Assembly (NCBI GenBank): GCA_024684515.1
Contig: JAIKWS010000103.1
Location: 1 to 44,761, forward strand
Source: Prevotella sp.
Lineage (GTDB): Bacteria; Bacteroidota; Bacteroidia; Bacteroidales; Bacteroidaceae
DNA length: 44,761 nucleotides
Reading direction: 5' to 3'
In this document: piece after piece, positions 25,919 through 34,604 of the stretch
Position numbering within the stretch: position 1 is the stretch's first letter
How the letters are laid out: every line of letters begins with the position of its first letter
Translations under genes and position numbers: made by a program
The notes under the pieces: model-generated
Told to the model about the DNA's origin: nothing
The model's database searches: none
The model's input: the letters and a program-made list of their open reading frames with translations, nothing else

Positions 25919-27994
25919 ATGACACGCGGATATTCGATTCTTCTATTCCTCCTGGTGGGCATCATTGCTGTTGATGCTCAGGTTGAGGGCGTCGAACTGC
26001 AAGATACCTTGAGAGAGGTTCTTGTGAAGTCGCAGGCCTCCAACCGACGTCTGAATGACATGCCGATTGGTGCAGAGAAGATAGACGTTGAGACCATGAG
26101 CCAGTTGCCAGCCATGTTTGGTGAGCGTGACATCATCAAGAGCATGCAACTGCTGCCAGGCGTGAAAGGTGAGGGTGACGGTCTGGGAGGCTATCAGGTG
26201 CGTGGCGGCACATCAGCCCAGAATCATATCTTGCTCGATGGCGCTTCAGTCTATAACGTGGGACACCTGATGGGCCTCTTCTCTTCGTTCAACGACGATG
26301 CCATAGGGAGTGTGGAACTTTTCAAGGGACTCATGTCAGCACGCTATGGCGGTGGCACTTCGTCTGTGCTGACGATGAACACGCGGGCGGGAGACCCAGA
26401 GCACCATCATTTCTCAACAACCTTAGGCTTGCTCTCTGCCAAGATAGAAGCTGACGGTCCTATGGGTAAAAACGGTTCGTATCTTGTGGCGGGACGTACT
26501 TCCTACCTTGACCTGTTTATCAAAGCCTCTGGTAAATACAGCGATAATTCACTGAACTTTTACGATGCCAATGTCAGGCTCAACTTTAAACTCAGTCCTG
26601 ATGACCAGCTTTACTTCACGTTCTTCCGTGGACATGATGGCATGAAAGTGGAGAAGCTGATCAATATGAGCTGGAGTAATACCATTGGCTCGCTGGGATG
26701 GCTTCATACGGCAAGCCCCCGACGCTATATGCACACTCAGCTCGTGGCAAGCAATTATGGTACAGACCAAGGCATGGATGTCTATAGCTTTAACCTGAGC
26801 ATGGAGGGATTCAACCGCCAGCTCACCTTGCGCCATCACCAGACCTGGACACCCAATAAGATGCACTCCATCAATGTCGGAGGCGAGTCGACGCTGATTG
26901 GGGTGAAGTCGGCATCGTGGCGAATTATTAACACTAGGGAATGTGAAAAGCGTGAAGGCTGGTTTGCTTCGCTGTGGGCCTCTGACGACATGTCGTTTTT
27001 CAATGACAGGCTGCAACTGTCTGCAGGCTTGCGCTGTGAGTGGATATCAGCATTAGGGGGCAAGCCGTACTACACTTTCTCTGAAAATGGTGATATTCAA
27101 GATACATTGCAGTTCAAGAAAGGTTCAATCGTAAAGACCTATACATGCCTGCAGCCAAGGTTGAGTGTGCTGTGGAAAATGAGTTCACAGGTATCGTTTA
27201 AAGCCGGATATAGTCGTCTTGCCCAAATGGTACAGCCTATCCGCAACAGTTCGATGTCACTGCCAATAGACAGGCTTGCCATGACAAGCAACTATGTCAA
27301 ACCCCTGATTTCCGATCAGGTCGCTGCAGGCTTTTCCGTGATGGCAGAAGATGGTAGCTGGGACTTCTCTACCGATGGCTACTGGAAGAGGCTGAAAAAC
27401 GTGTATGACTTCCGAGAGGGGATGACGTTCAATTCGGAGATAGAACTGGAACGCCTGATTGTTGGAGGACGGGGAAGAGCCTATGGGCTGGAATTTGCCG
27501 CTCACAAGAACAAAGGCAGGACGACAGGCTGGGTGGCCTATACACTGTCGTGGGTGCAAAACCAGATTGACGGCATCCAGAACGGAGATTGGTATACGGC
27601 ACCTAACGACCGTCGTCATGACTTTGTCGTCGTTCTCATGTCGAAGCTGTCACCTAGCTGGATGTTTTCCTCTACATGGCGCTATACTACAGGCCAGGCT
27701 ATGACGGCTCCCTCTGGGAAGTATGAGATCAATGGCGAGACCCGCTACTACTTTGGTGACAGAAACCAGAATCGGGCACCCGACTTTCACCGCCTTGACC
27801 TGAGTGTGGCCCACACAACGACAAAGGGAAAAGCCACACGCGTCTGGACCTTTGGGCTCTTTAATGCCTATTGCCGTTACAATCCCTTCTTTATCACTTT
27901 CAAGGATGACGATAGCAAGCCTTCGGGCACGAAAGCCGTGGTCACCAGCCTGTTCGGCATCGTGCCTACTGTCTCTTTCACCTACAAATACTGA
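25919..27994 (+). CDS. TonB-dependent outer-membrane receptor
   Basis: Energised outer-membrane transporter, 691 residues, substrate unknown. After a signal peptide (1-21) comes the plug domain directly: REVLVKSQASNRRLNDMPIG, then GYQVRGGTSAQNHILLDGASVYN and YGGGTSSVLTMNTRAGD, the usual end of the plug. The remainder is a 22-strand-type barrel with alternating residues and a final aromatic-ended strand (VSFTYKY). It lacks the N-terminal carboxypeptidase-regulatory-like domain and any signalling extension found in many Bacteroidetes receptors. The following gene is a DUF4249 lipoprotein 17 bp downstream, a pairing repeatedly seen in this phylum, so both probably form one uptake unit. Confidence 0.9.
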   Translation: MTRGYSILLFLLVGIIAVDAQVEGVELQDTLREVLVKSQASNRRLNDMPIGAEKIDVETMSQLPAMFGERDIIKSMQLLPGVKGEGDGLGGYQVRGGTSAQNHILLDGASVYNVGHLMGLFSSFNDDAIGSVELFKGLMSARYGGGTSSVLTMNTRAGDPEHHHFSTTLGLLSAKIEADGPMGKNGSYLVAGRTSYLDLFIKASGKYSDNSLNFYDANVRLNFKLSPDDQLYFTFFRGHDGMKVEKLINMSWSNTIGSLGWLHTASPRRYMHTQLVASNYGTDQGMDVYSFNLSMEGFNRQLTLRHHQTWTPNKMHSINVGGESTLIGVKSASWRIINTRECEKREGWFASLWASDDMSFFNDRLQLSAGLRCEWISALGGKPYYTFSENGDIQDTLQFKKGSIVKTYTCLQPRLSVLWKMSSQVSFKAGYSRLAQMVQPIRNSSMSLPIDRLAMTSNYVKPLISDQVAAGFSVMAEDGSWDFSTDGYWKRLKNVYDFREGMTFNSEIELERLIVGGRGRAYGLEFAAHKNKGRTTGWVAYTLSWVQNQIDGIQNGDWYTAPNDRRHDFVVVLMSKLSPSWMFSSTWRYTTGQAMTAPSGKYEINGETRYYFGDRNQNRAPDFHRLDLSVAHTTTKGKATRVWTFGLFNAYCRYNPFFITFKDDDSKPSGTKAVVTSLFGIVPTVSFTYKY

Positions 27995-28011
27995 GTAAAC
28001 ACCAAGCATAT

Positions 28012-28860
28012 ATGCAGAGAAACGTTCTACATTTCATCATACTGGCAACTCTGGCCGTCGTAGTGCTCATCTCTTGTGAGCGAGAGATTGAAATCGACTA
28101 TCCGCAGGCCGAGTCTAAGGTCGTTTTCGACGGACAGATAAGTAATGAGGGCACCTTTGTGCGCATAAGCCGTTCGCGTCCTATGGCAGATTCTACCAAA
28201 AACCACTTTGTCAGCAACGCACAGGTGTGGCTGGCTTCTGACGATGGCAGCGAGGAGCAGTTGTATTACGATGAGCAGCAACAGTCTTATCTGTCAGCCT
28301 CAGGGCTTGTGGGGTCAACAGGCCATACCTACCAGATGCGGGCTATCGTGGACGGACGGCACTATGAGGCCACTGCCACTATGCCGCCTCCTGCTCCTGT
28401 CGATACCATCTTCTTCCGATGGGTAGACATTCTTCACCAGATGAAACTGTTCTTTGTATGTGTCAAGGGTCAGGACCCCGTTCCTGGTGGTCGTAACTAT
28501 TATCTTTGCAAACTGTTGCGTGGCAAGGAGCTGTTTCGCTGGGCTCCCCATTCAGGTCGCAGCAGTGTCAATGGACATTTTGAATATGATATCATCTGCT
28601 CTTCAGAAAGCGAGATGGACGAGGGCGTTGACGATGATGGTAAAACACCGTTGATGGATGGCGACACCCTCAGGATGGAGCTGATGACGATCGACAGAGA
28701 CTGCTGGCGCTATTTCCAGTCTTTGGAAGCTAGCGACCGCACGACAACGAATCCTCTGACCAATATTCGTGGTGACGGCCTGGGCATCTTCGTGGCAGCG
28801 AATATCTCGCGTCCTGATACGCTTGTCTTTGACAAAGAGACGCTACTGAGCACAGAATGA
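28012..28860 (+). CDS. DUF4249 family lipoprotein
   Basis: Partner lipoprotein of the upstream receptor, 282 residues. Lipobox ends at Cys22 (VVVLISC) followed by EREIEIDYPQ, a stretch typical of the family start. Family-like features are KVVFDGQISNEGTFVRISRS near residue 35 and the SNAQVWLASDDG strand. GHTYQMRAIVDGRHYEATA and PVDTIFFRW follow near the middle. Presumably surface- or periplasm-facing and assisting the receptor; biochemical function of DUF4249 is not established to my knowledge. Confidence 0.85.
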   Translation: MQRNVLHFIILATLAVVVLISCEREIEIDYPQAESKVVFDGQISNEGTFVRISRSRPMADSTKNHFVSNAQVWLASDDGSEEQLYYDEQQQSYLSASGLVGSTGHTYQMRAIVDGRHYEATATMPPPAPVDTIFFRWVDILHQMKLFFVCVKGQDPVPGGRNYYLCKLLRGKELFRWAPHSGRSSVNGHFEYDIICSSESEMDEGVDDDGKTPLMDGDTLRMELMTIDRDCWRYFQSLEASDRTTTNPLTNIRGDGLGIFVAANISRPDTLVFDKETLLSTE

Positions 28861-28883
28861 GGGAGGAAGGGTATAGCGTCTGC

Positions 28884-30083
28884 CTATTTGTACAATAGTT
28901 TCACCAGGTCGATGGCCATCTTGATGCCGTTGTCCAAGTGGGTGGAATCAGTCTTCACATAGTCTACGTTTGCACCTACTGAAAGCAGATAGTCGGCCAG
29001 TAGGTCGGCACCTGCAACAGGAACGTAGGTGTCGTTACGAGAATGATAGATATGTACCTCGCATGCAGGCTTCCAGTCGTTGGGAATGGAGAATCGTTCA
29101 ATGCTGGTACGCAGTCTTTGATAGTCTGCATTGTCGTCTCTGAAGAAGTCGAGATTCAGGTATTGGCTTATATCCTTCCCCAGCAGCCTTACTAGCTCCT
29201 CCTGTTTCAGCATACCAGTACACCACTCCTCGTAGTGGTTGCTGAGCTCTCCACAGAATACATCGTGCAGGTCTAGTGCTAGATTGTCGTAGTGGTTGGT
29301 GGAATAGATGGCGTTGGGAATGAACACATAGTCGGAATAGCCCAGTCTCAGCTGGTAGTCGAAAATATCGATGGGACGGTAGGGCCCACCTCCTATCCAG
29401 ACTTGGTCGACATTCACTCCCAGCTCAGGGTGCATGTGATAGTAGCGAGCCAGTGCCCAGGCTTCTGATGCTCCCAGTGAATGGCCTGTGATAAGTGTCC
29501 AAGATGGCATAGACCGTCCATAGGTGTTGCGTATCAGTTCTGTTGCCGCCATGCGTAGGTCTGCACTCACCTTCGCAGCATTGTCATGATAGAAATAGGC
29601 TAAACACATGTTGTCGGTGGCACCGCAACCTATCAAGTCCGATACGATGATGATGAAACCAGCCATGCCTTGCATCAGGGAGATGTTGGCAAGCTCCTTT
29701 GAAGGACAATCGAACTTGTTCTTGTTGAAAGAGATGGCCTCGATGACGCCACGTGGCTTTCCTGACTTGGGATAATAGACTACGCCAGAGGCTATAACGG
29801 GTTTGCCATTGGGATCGGTGGTGTGGTAAGTGATAACATGGGCATTGTATTTGCGGGAGCGCAAGGCTGCCATATTCACCTCGTGCCTGTAAGGGGCCAT
29901 CTGTTCGTCGCTAATATGTCTCTGTTCCATCAGCCGCTGCAGTGCCTCATCAAAGGTGATGGAGGTGGTAGACTGTATGTTGACGAGTGTCTGGTAGGGT
30001 TGTGGTTCAAGGCGTTCTTCGTCGCTTTCGCATGCTGAGGTAAGCAGCAACAGGGGGATTAGTAGGAGGGCTGTCAGTTTCAT
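28884..30083 (-). CDS. Lipoprotein alpha/beta-hydrolase (secretory-lipase-like)
   Basis: Probable esterase or lipase of 399 residues, anchored through Cys18 (LLLLTSAC, followed by ESDEE). The hydrolase fold shows SDLIGCGATDN (strand and oxyanion region) and GHSLGASEAW with S202 as nucleophile. The rest of the triad is likely D351 in HSRNDTYVP and H382 in DSTHLDNG. Convergent with the DUF4249 gene and with its own promoter, so there is no sign of a functional link. Substrate unknown. Confidence 0.83.
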   Translation of the reverse strand: MKLTALLLIPLLLLTSACESDEERLEPQPYQTLVNIQSTTSITFDEALQRLMEQRHISDEQMAPYRHEVNMAALRSRKYNAHVITYHTTDPNGKPVIASGVVYYPKSGKPRGVIEAISFNKNKFDCPSKELANISLMQGMAGFIIIVSDLIGCGATDNMCLAYFYHDNAAKVSADLRMAATELIRNTYGRSMPSWTLITGHSLGASEAWALARYYHMHPELGVNVDQVWIGGGPYRPIDIFDYQLRLGYSDYVFIPNAIYSTNHYDNLALDLHDVFCGELSNHYEEWCTGMLKQEELVRLLGKDISQYLNLDFFRDDNADYQRLRTSIERFSIPNDWKPACEVHIYHSRNDTYVPVAGADLLADYLLSVGANVDYVKTDSTHLDNGIKMAIDLVKLLYK

Positions 30084-30102
30084 ATTCTTGCTTATATTAC
30101 TG

Positions 30103-30110
30103 CAAAAATA
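30103..30110 (-). promoter_or_regulatory. -7 element of the hydrolase gene promoter
   Basis: TATTTTTG on the minus strand, 20 bp before the start codon; the -33 region is A/T-rich without a clear TTTG. Confidence 0.55.
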
Positions 30111-30207
30111 AGTCGAAAAAACGAAAAGACAGTACTCGTCGCAGACATTCTACCATCTCTTTAATTATTTTTAACGAACGACAAACGTCATTTTCTTACA
30201 TTATTAA

Positions 30208-30215
30208 TATATTTG
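30208..30215 (+). promoter_or_regulatory. -7 element of the DUF3943 gene promoter
   Basis: TATATTTG, 27 bp before the ATG at 30243, which therefore is preferred over the in-frame codon at 30213. Confidence 0.6.
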
Positions 30216-30242
30216 CACTTCAAGAATGTTTTGTCTTATCCA

Positions 30243-31739
30243 ATGCGGAAAAAGTTCTTCATTATTGTGATGTTTATAGCAGGAGCTTTGATTGCTTCTG
30301 GGCAGTCCTCTCAGTTGTATTCTGAGGGAGACACGATTGCTCTTCAATCTCTGAGTAATCGTCCGCTATTGGAAATGCGTGAGAAGCCTTCTCTGACGCT
30401 AGCAGTGGGGAATCTCCTCCTGGCCAACGGCACCATCCATCTTATTGGTCGATTGGGGGCGGATGATGACTGCTCGGATGTCAGCATGCATTCTATTAAG
30501 CGTAATCTCAAGTCTGGCCTGGCTTGGGATAATAACAAGTTCTTTGTCAACCAGTTGGGACATTCCTACATTGGCGGTCTCTCTTTCAATGCTGCCAGAA
30601 GCAGTGGCTTCAGTTTTGTACAGTCCGTACCTTTTTCTGCGATAGGTTCCTTGATCTGGGAATATTTTGGTGAGACAGAGCAGCCGTCTATCAATGACAT
30701 GATTACCACGACCATTGCGGGAACCATGTTTGGCGAGGGCTCCTATCGTCTGGCTAAGCATGTCCTTGACGATAGTGATACGGGGGGACGACGCATAGCA
30801 AGAGAGGCAACAGCGATGTTCCTTAATCCGTTTCAGGGACTACAACGTCTCTTGGATGGAAGCATGTGGAAGGTAAGGAGGAATGCTTCTTCTCATCGTG
30901 ATGAAGAAATGCCAATGGACTCTAAGAACAGTCTGACATTGAGTGACCGCTATGTCGTGGCTTCTGATGGAGAGTCACATGGTTGCCATCATCCGATAGT
31001 TGCTATCTCTACTGAGTATGGCGAGACTGCTGATGGTGAAGGGCACACTTGTCCATACGACTTCCTGGCTCTTGATGCAGCCATGGCCCTTGGTGGTGGA
31101 CAGCCTGTCATCCCACGTTTTAACGTGATGGCTCGTATCTGTAGCACACCAATGTTCATGAATGGGATGGCAAGTGGCGAACTGGGTCTTTATCAGTACT
31201 TTACGTACGAGGATACACGTCTGGGAGATTCGATACGAGGTCCGTTCCCTTTTGGTGAGAGTGCTTCGCTTGGACCTGGACTCGTGGTGAAATGTCGACA
31301 ACTGTCGTCCCGTCTTGCATTAGAACAACGTCTTTTTGCCCGTGGTGTAATCTTGGGCTCTGCTGAGAGTGACTACTATCATTGCCGTGAGCGTCAGTAT
31401 AATATGGGCAGTGGCTTTGGTGCTTCGTCGATGACACGTGTTGAATGGGATGATTTGCTCCGTCTGCAGTTCGATGCGTATTATCTGCATCTCTATACTT
31501 GGCGAGGATATGAGCCTGATGAGGTGAGGGGAATGGAGTCAGGAAACCTCAATGTGCTTGGTGATCGCAGTCATGCCCGTCTGCTCAAGTTGGATATGCA
31601 GCTGCAGGCTCGTCTTTCACGGCATCTTGACGTCGCCCTGGGTGCTGCATGGTTCTCACGCAACACCCACTACAAGTATTATCCCAAGAGCCATAAGAGC
31701 AGTTATGAGTTCAGGACAGGTCTTTCCTGGAACTTCTGA
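30243..31739 (+). CDS. DUF3943 family outer-membrane protein
   Basis: Function unknown. The 498-residue protein has a signal peptide (MRKKFFIIVMFIAGALIASG). The DUF3943 core lies at about 90-185, with NKFFVNQLGHSYIGGLSFN, FSAIGSLIWEYFGETEQPS and TIAGTMFGEGSYRLA. After a linker the C-terminal half alternates polar and hydrophobic residues and ends in an aromatic strand (FRTGLSWNF), as expected for an outer-membrane beta-barrel. It stands alone between a divergent hydrolase gene and an independently promoted redox gene. Confidence 0.85.
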   Translation: MRKKFFIIVMFIAGALIASGQSSQLYSEGDTIALQSLSNRPLLEMREKPSLTLAVGNLLLANGTIHLIGRLGADDDCSDVSMHSIKRNLKSGLAWDNNKFFVNQLGHSYIGGLSFNAARSSGFSFVQSVPFSAIGSLIWEYFGETEQPSINDMITTTIAGTMFGEGSYRLAKHVLDDSDTGGRRIAREATAMFLNPFQGLQRLLDGSMWKVRRNASSHRDEEMPMDSKNSLTLSDRYVVASDGESHGCHHPIVAISTEYGETADGEGHTCPYDFLALDAAMALGGGQPVIPRFNVMARICSTPMFMNGMASGELGLYQYFTYEDTRLGDSIRGPFPFGESASLGPGLVVKCRQLSSRLALEQRLFARGVILGSAESDYYHCRERQYNMGSGFGASSMTRVEWDDLLRLQFDAYYLHLYTWRGYEPDEVRGMESGNLNVLGDRSHARLLKLDMQLQARLSRHLDVALGAAWFSRNTHYKYYPKSHKSSYEFRTGLSWNF

Positions 31740-31811
31740 TTGTTGACAACGCAGATATTGTTATGATCATAAAAAAGACTTGAGACAATCCTCCGATTCC
31801 AAAAAAATCCT

Positions 31812-31819
31812 TACCTTTG
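31812..31819 (+). promoter_or_regulatory. -7 element of the EFR1 gene promoter
   Basis: TACCTTTG, ending only 4 bp before the ATG at 31824. The transcription start would be at or next to the start codon. Confidence 0.65.
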
Positions 31820-31823
31820 CACT

Positions 31824-32594
31824 ATGGTTTTCTATTTCTCTGGTACAGGCAATACTCGTTGGGCTGCTGAACAGCTGGCTGCAGCGACTAGTGAGAAACT
31901 GTTGTTCATCCCTGACGAACTGAACTCGGCATGTGACTATGCGTTGGCAGAAGATGAGTGTATAGGCTTCTGTTTCCCCGTTCATGGATGGCAGCCACCG
32001 CACATCGTCCGTGAGTTTATTCATCGGATGAACATCACAGGGGCTGCAGGACATTATGCCTATGCACTGTGCACATGCGGTGACAGTACGGGACTGGCCA
32101 TGAAGATACTGGCAATGGAACTGTCGCGGAAAGGCATCGACTTGCAGAGTGTTCAGTCACTCACTATGCCAGAGAGCTATGTTTGTCTACCGTTCATGTA
32201 CACTGACAAGCCAGAACGTGAAAGAGAGAAGACAGAACAAGCCCGTCAGGACCTGGATGCTTTTATCAAGGTCGTTGTCAGCAGACAGAGTGGCTACAGA
32301 CAGCTGAAGCAGGGAGTGGCACCATGGACGCTCAGTCATGTCATTGGTGCCTACTTTAACCGTTTTATGATTACAAACAAGAAGTTCACTGTTGACAGCG
32401 ATGTTTGTATCCACTGCGGTCGTTGTGCAGAAGAATGTCCTGTTGGCGATGTCTTGTTCGACAATCTTCCTCAGTGGAAACATGACGGTAGCTGTACATG
32501 CTGCCTGAGCTGCTATCACCATTGCCCAGTTCATGCCATCAATTATGGGAAGATAACACGCAAGCGGGGACAGTATTACTTCGGACATGTATAA
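31824..32594 (+). CDS. EFR1-type flavodoxin/ferredoxin protein
   Basis: Cytosolic electron-transfer protein of 256 residues. The N-terminal flavodoxin fold has the FMN phosphate loop SGTGNT at residues 6-11 (VFYFSGTGNTRWAAEQ) and CFPVHGWQPPHIV. The C-terminus carries two 4Fe-4S motifs: CIHCGRCAEECP starting at Cys195 and CTCCLSCYHHCP with a double cysteine. The fold needs the very first residues, so the ATG at 31824 is the only reasonable start; next to the promoter this implies a leaderless or almost leaderless mRNA. Physiological partner unknown; such proteins are common in anaerobes. Confidence 0.9.
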   Translation: MVFYFSGTGNTRWAAEQLAAATSEKLLFIPDELNSACDYALAEDECIGFCFPVHGWQPPHIVREFIHRMNITGAAGHYAYALCTCGDSTGLAMKILAMELSRKGIDLQSVQSLTMPESYVCLPFMYTDKPEREREKTEQARQDLDAFIKVVVSRQSGYRQLKQGVAPWTLSHVIGAYFNRFMITNKKFTVDSDVCIHCGRCAEECPVGDVLFDNLPQWKHDGSCTCCLSCYHHCPVHAINYGKITRKRGQYYFGHV

Positions 32595-32632
32595 ACGAAG
32601 AACAGAGCCATTTCCTTTCAAAGGATAACCTA

Positions 32633-32738
32633 TCTCCCTAACTAGGAAAAAATATCTCCCTAACTAGGAAAATAATATTCCCTAACTGGGAAAAAATTAT
32701 TCCCTAACCTGGGAAAAATATTTCTCTAACTAGAGGAA
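32633..32738. repeat. 22-bp palindrome array B (five units)
   Basis: Starts 39 bp after the EFR1 stop. Dyad centres are near 32641, 32663, 32685, 32707.5 and 32729.5. The best unit is TTCCCTAACTGGGAA (32678-32692); others are CTCCCTAACTAGGAA and, at the right end, CTCTAACTAGAG. Spacers are A/T-only. The arms TTCCC/GGGAA equal those of array A but the core (TAACT) differs. The rest of 32595-33037, apart from the rplC promoter and leader, shows nothing. Confidence 0.9.
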
Positions 32739-32818
32739 TCCAAATCCTTGCTCTTTGTCGTAGAATGATGATGGTCTGCGGAAAATTGCCGCTGAAAGAT
32801 AAAAAAGTCTTAAAAAAG

Positions 32819-32850
32819 TTTGCAGGAATGGGAGAAAATTCGTAACTTTG
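32819..32850 (+). promoter_or_regulatory. Promoter of the rplC operon
   Basis: TTTG (32819-32822), 20 bp, TAACTTTG (32843-32850): full consensus, about 190 bp before rplC, so the leader is long. Confidence 0.85.
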
Positions 32851-32855
32851 CAGCC

Positions 32856-32924
32856 GCTAAAGTAGTTATTGCGCTGGCTAAATGCTATCAATACGCTGAA
32901 ATAGAACGGTTTAGCTCCTGAAAA
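32856..32924 (+). promoter_or_regulatory. Structured leader of the rplC operon
   Basis: GCTAAA occurs twice (32856-32861 and 32877-32882) and both copies complement TTTAGC at 32910-32915, so two mutually exclusive stems are possible. Segments GCTGGCTAAATG and TTTAGCTCCTG resemble the rpsJ leader. A role in ribosomal-protein autoregulation is inferred. Confidence 0.4.
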
Positions 32925-33037
32925 TGGGAATAGACTGATTCTCTTTTTTAAGTGTGTTTATGGGTATTTGAAAGCAAGATGACGCTTAAAAGGAGAATCA
33001 ACATTATACAATTAATTATTAAACAATTAAAACTGAA

Positions 33038-33652
33038 ATGCCAGGATTATTAGGAAAGAAAATCGGAATGACTTCCGTTTTCAGTGCCGACGGTAAGAAT
33101 GTACCGTGCACTGTAATCGAAGCTGGTCCTTGCGTTGTGACACAGGTCAAGACTGTTGAGAAGGATGGCTATAAGGCTGTCCAGCTTGGTTTTGGCGAAG
33201 CAAAGGAAAAGAACACCACCAAGCCAATGATGGGTGTGTTCAAGAAGGCTGGTACAACGCCAAAGGCCCACTTGGCCGAGTTCAAGTTCGATGAAGACTA
33301 CAATCTGGGTGACACGATTACCGTAGAGCTTTTTGCAAACGCAGAGTTCGTAGACGTTGTAGGCACTTCGAAGGGTAAAGGATTCCAGGGTGTTGTGAAG
33401 CGCCATGGTTTCGGTGGCGTAGGCCAGAGCACTCACGGTCAGGATGACCGTCTGCGTAAGCCGGGTTCTATCGGTGCCTGCTCTTACCCCGCCAAGGTTT
33501 TCAAGGGAATGCGCATGGGTGGCCGCATGGGCGGTGACCGCGTGACCACGCAGAACCTGAAAGTGTTAAAGGTGATACCCGAGCACAACCTGCTCCTCGT
33601 GAAGGGCAGCGTGGCCGGATGCAATGGTTCAACCCTCTTAATCAAGAAGTAA
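33038..33652 (+). CDS. rplC: Ribosomal protein L3
   Basis: Large-subunit protein, 204 residues. N-terminal [14 protein letters not shown] and the conserved [18 protein letters not shown] loop that reaches toward the peptidyl-transferase centre are clear. First gene of the long ribosomal transcript, 4 bp before rplD. Confidence 0.98.
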   Translation: MPGLLGKKIGMTSVFSADGKNVPCTVIEAGPCVVTQVKTVEKDGYKAVQLGFGEAKEKNTTKPMMGVFKKAGTTPKAHLAEFKFDEDYNLGDTITVELFANAEFVDVVGTSKGKGFQGVVKRHGFGGVGQSTHGQDDRLRKPGSIGACSYPAKVFKGMRMGGRMGGDRVTTQNLKVLKVIPEHNLLLVKGSVAGCNGSTLLIKK

Positions 33653-33656
33653 GAAA

Positions 33657-34286
33657 ATGGAAGTTAGTGTATTGAACATCAATGGTCAGGAGACCGGAAG
33701 AAAGGTGACCCTGAACGAGGCTATCTTCGGGATTGAGCCTAATGACCACGTCGTTTATCTCGACGTGAAGCAGTATATGGCAAACCAGCGTCACGGCAAT
33801 GCCAAGACCAAGGAGCGTAGCGAGATCAGCGGTTCTACCCGCAAGCTCGGACGGCAGAAAGGTGGTGGCGGCGCACGTCATGGCGACATTAACTCCCCGC
33901 TGCTGCGTGGTGGTGCCCGCGTGTTTGGCCCACAGCCCCGCGACTACGGTTTCAAGTTGAACAAGAAAGTAAAGATTCTTGCTCGTAAGTCGGCCCTGAC
34001 CTACAAGGCACAGGAAAATGCTGTGGTAGTGGTTGAGGACTTCACTTTCGAGGCTCCGAAGACTAAAGAATTCATAAAGATTGCAAAAAATCTTAAAGTC
34101 GACGGTAAGAAACTTCTTCTCGTTTTGCCAAATGCAAATAAAAATGTATATTTGTCGGCTCGTAACCTGCAGGGTACCGAGGTGATAGAGGCAGAGAAGG
34201 TCAATACGTATAAAGTTTTGAACGCTGACGTGCTCGTCATCACGGAAAAGTCGTTAGAGTCAATCGACGCAGTCTTAAACAAGTAA
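33657..34286 (+). CDS. rplD: Ribosomal protein L4
   Basis: 209 residues; the exit-tunnel loop [18 protein letters not shown] and [11 protein letters not shown] identify it. In many bacteria L4 represses the S10 operon by binding its leader, relevant to the leader structures described here; whether it does so in this phylum is unknown to me. Confidence 0.98.
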   Translation: MEVSVLNINGQETGRKVTLNEAIFGIEPNDHVVYLDVKQYMANQRHGNAKTKERSEISGSTRKLGRQKGGGGARHGDINSPLLRGGARVFGPQPRDYGFKLNKKVKILARKSALTYKAQENAVVVVEDFTFEAPKTKEFIKIAKNLKVDGKKLLLVLPNANKNVYLSARNLQGTEVIEAEKVNTYKVLNADVLVITEKSLESIDAVLNK

Positions 34287-34302
34287 AAGGATAGAATTAG
34301 AT

Positions 34303-34599
34303 ATGGCATTTATCATTAAACCACTGGTCACTGAGAAGATGACCAACGTCACGGAGAAGCGTCCCAATGTGTATGGTTTCATCGTGCGTCCTGAGGCTAA
34401 CAAGATTGAGATCCAGAAGGAAGTCGAAGCTCTCTATAACGTCACGGTTGAAAGCGTCAACACCTTGCGCTACGCTGGTAAGCGCAGTAGGCGCTATACG
34501 AAGGCTGGTCTCGTGAAGGGACAGAAGAATGCCTTCAAGAAGGCTATTGTCACTCTTAAGGAGGGTGAAGAAATTGATTTTTACAGCAATATTGAATAA
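34303..34599 (+). CDS. rplW: Ribosomal protein L23
   Basis: 98 residues; [19 protein letters not shown] at the start and [18 protein letters not shown] identify it. It sits at the exit of the peptide tunnel. 16 bp after rplD and 5 bp before rplB. Confidence 0.97.
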   Translation: MAFIIKPLVTEKMTNVTEKRPNVYGFIVRPEANKIEIQKEVEALYNVTVESVNTLRYAGKRSRRYTKAGLVKGQKNAFKKAIVTLKEGEEIDFYSNIE

Positions 34600-34604
34600 T
34601 AGAA

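Noticed and set aside
32633..32738. REP/RAYT-type dispersed palindromes
   Set aside because: REP elements keep one sequence genome-wide; here the palindrome changes from locus to locus and only the spacing is kept. No RAYT transposase gene is in the window.
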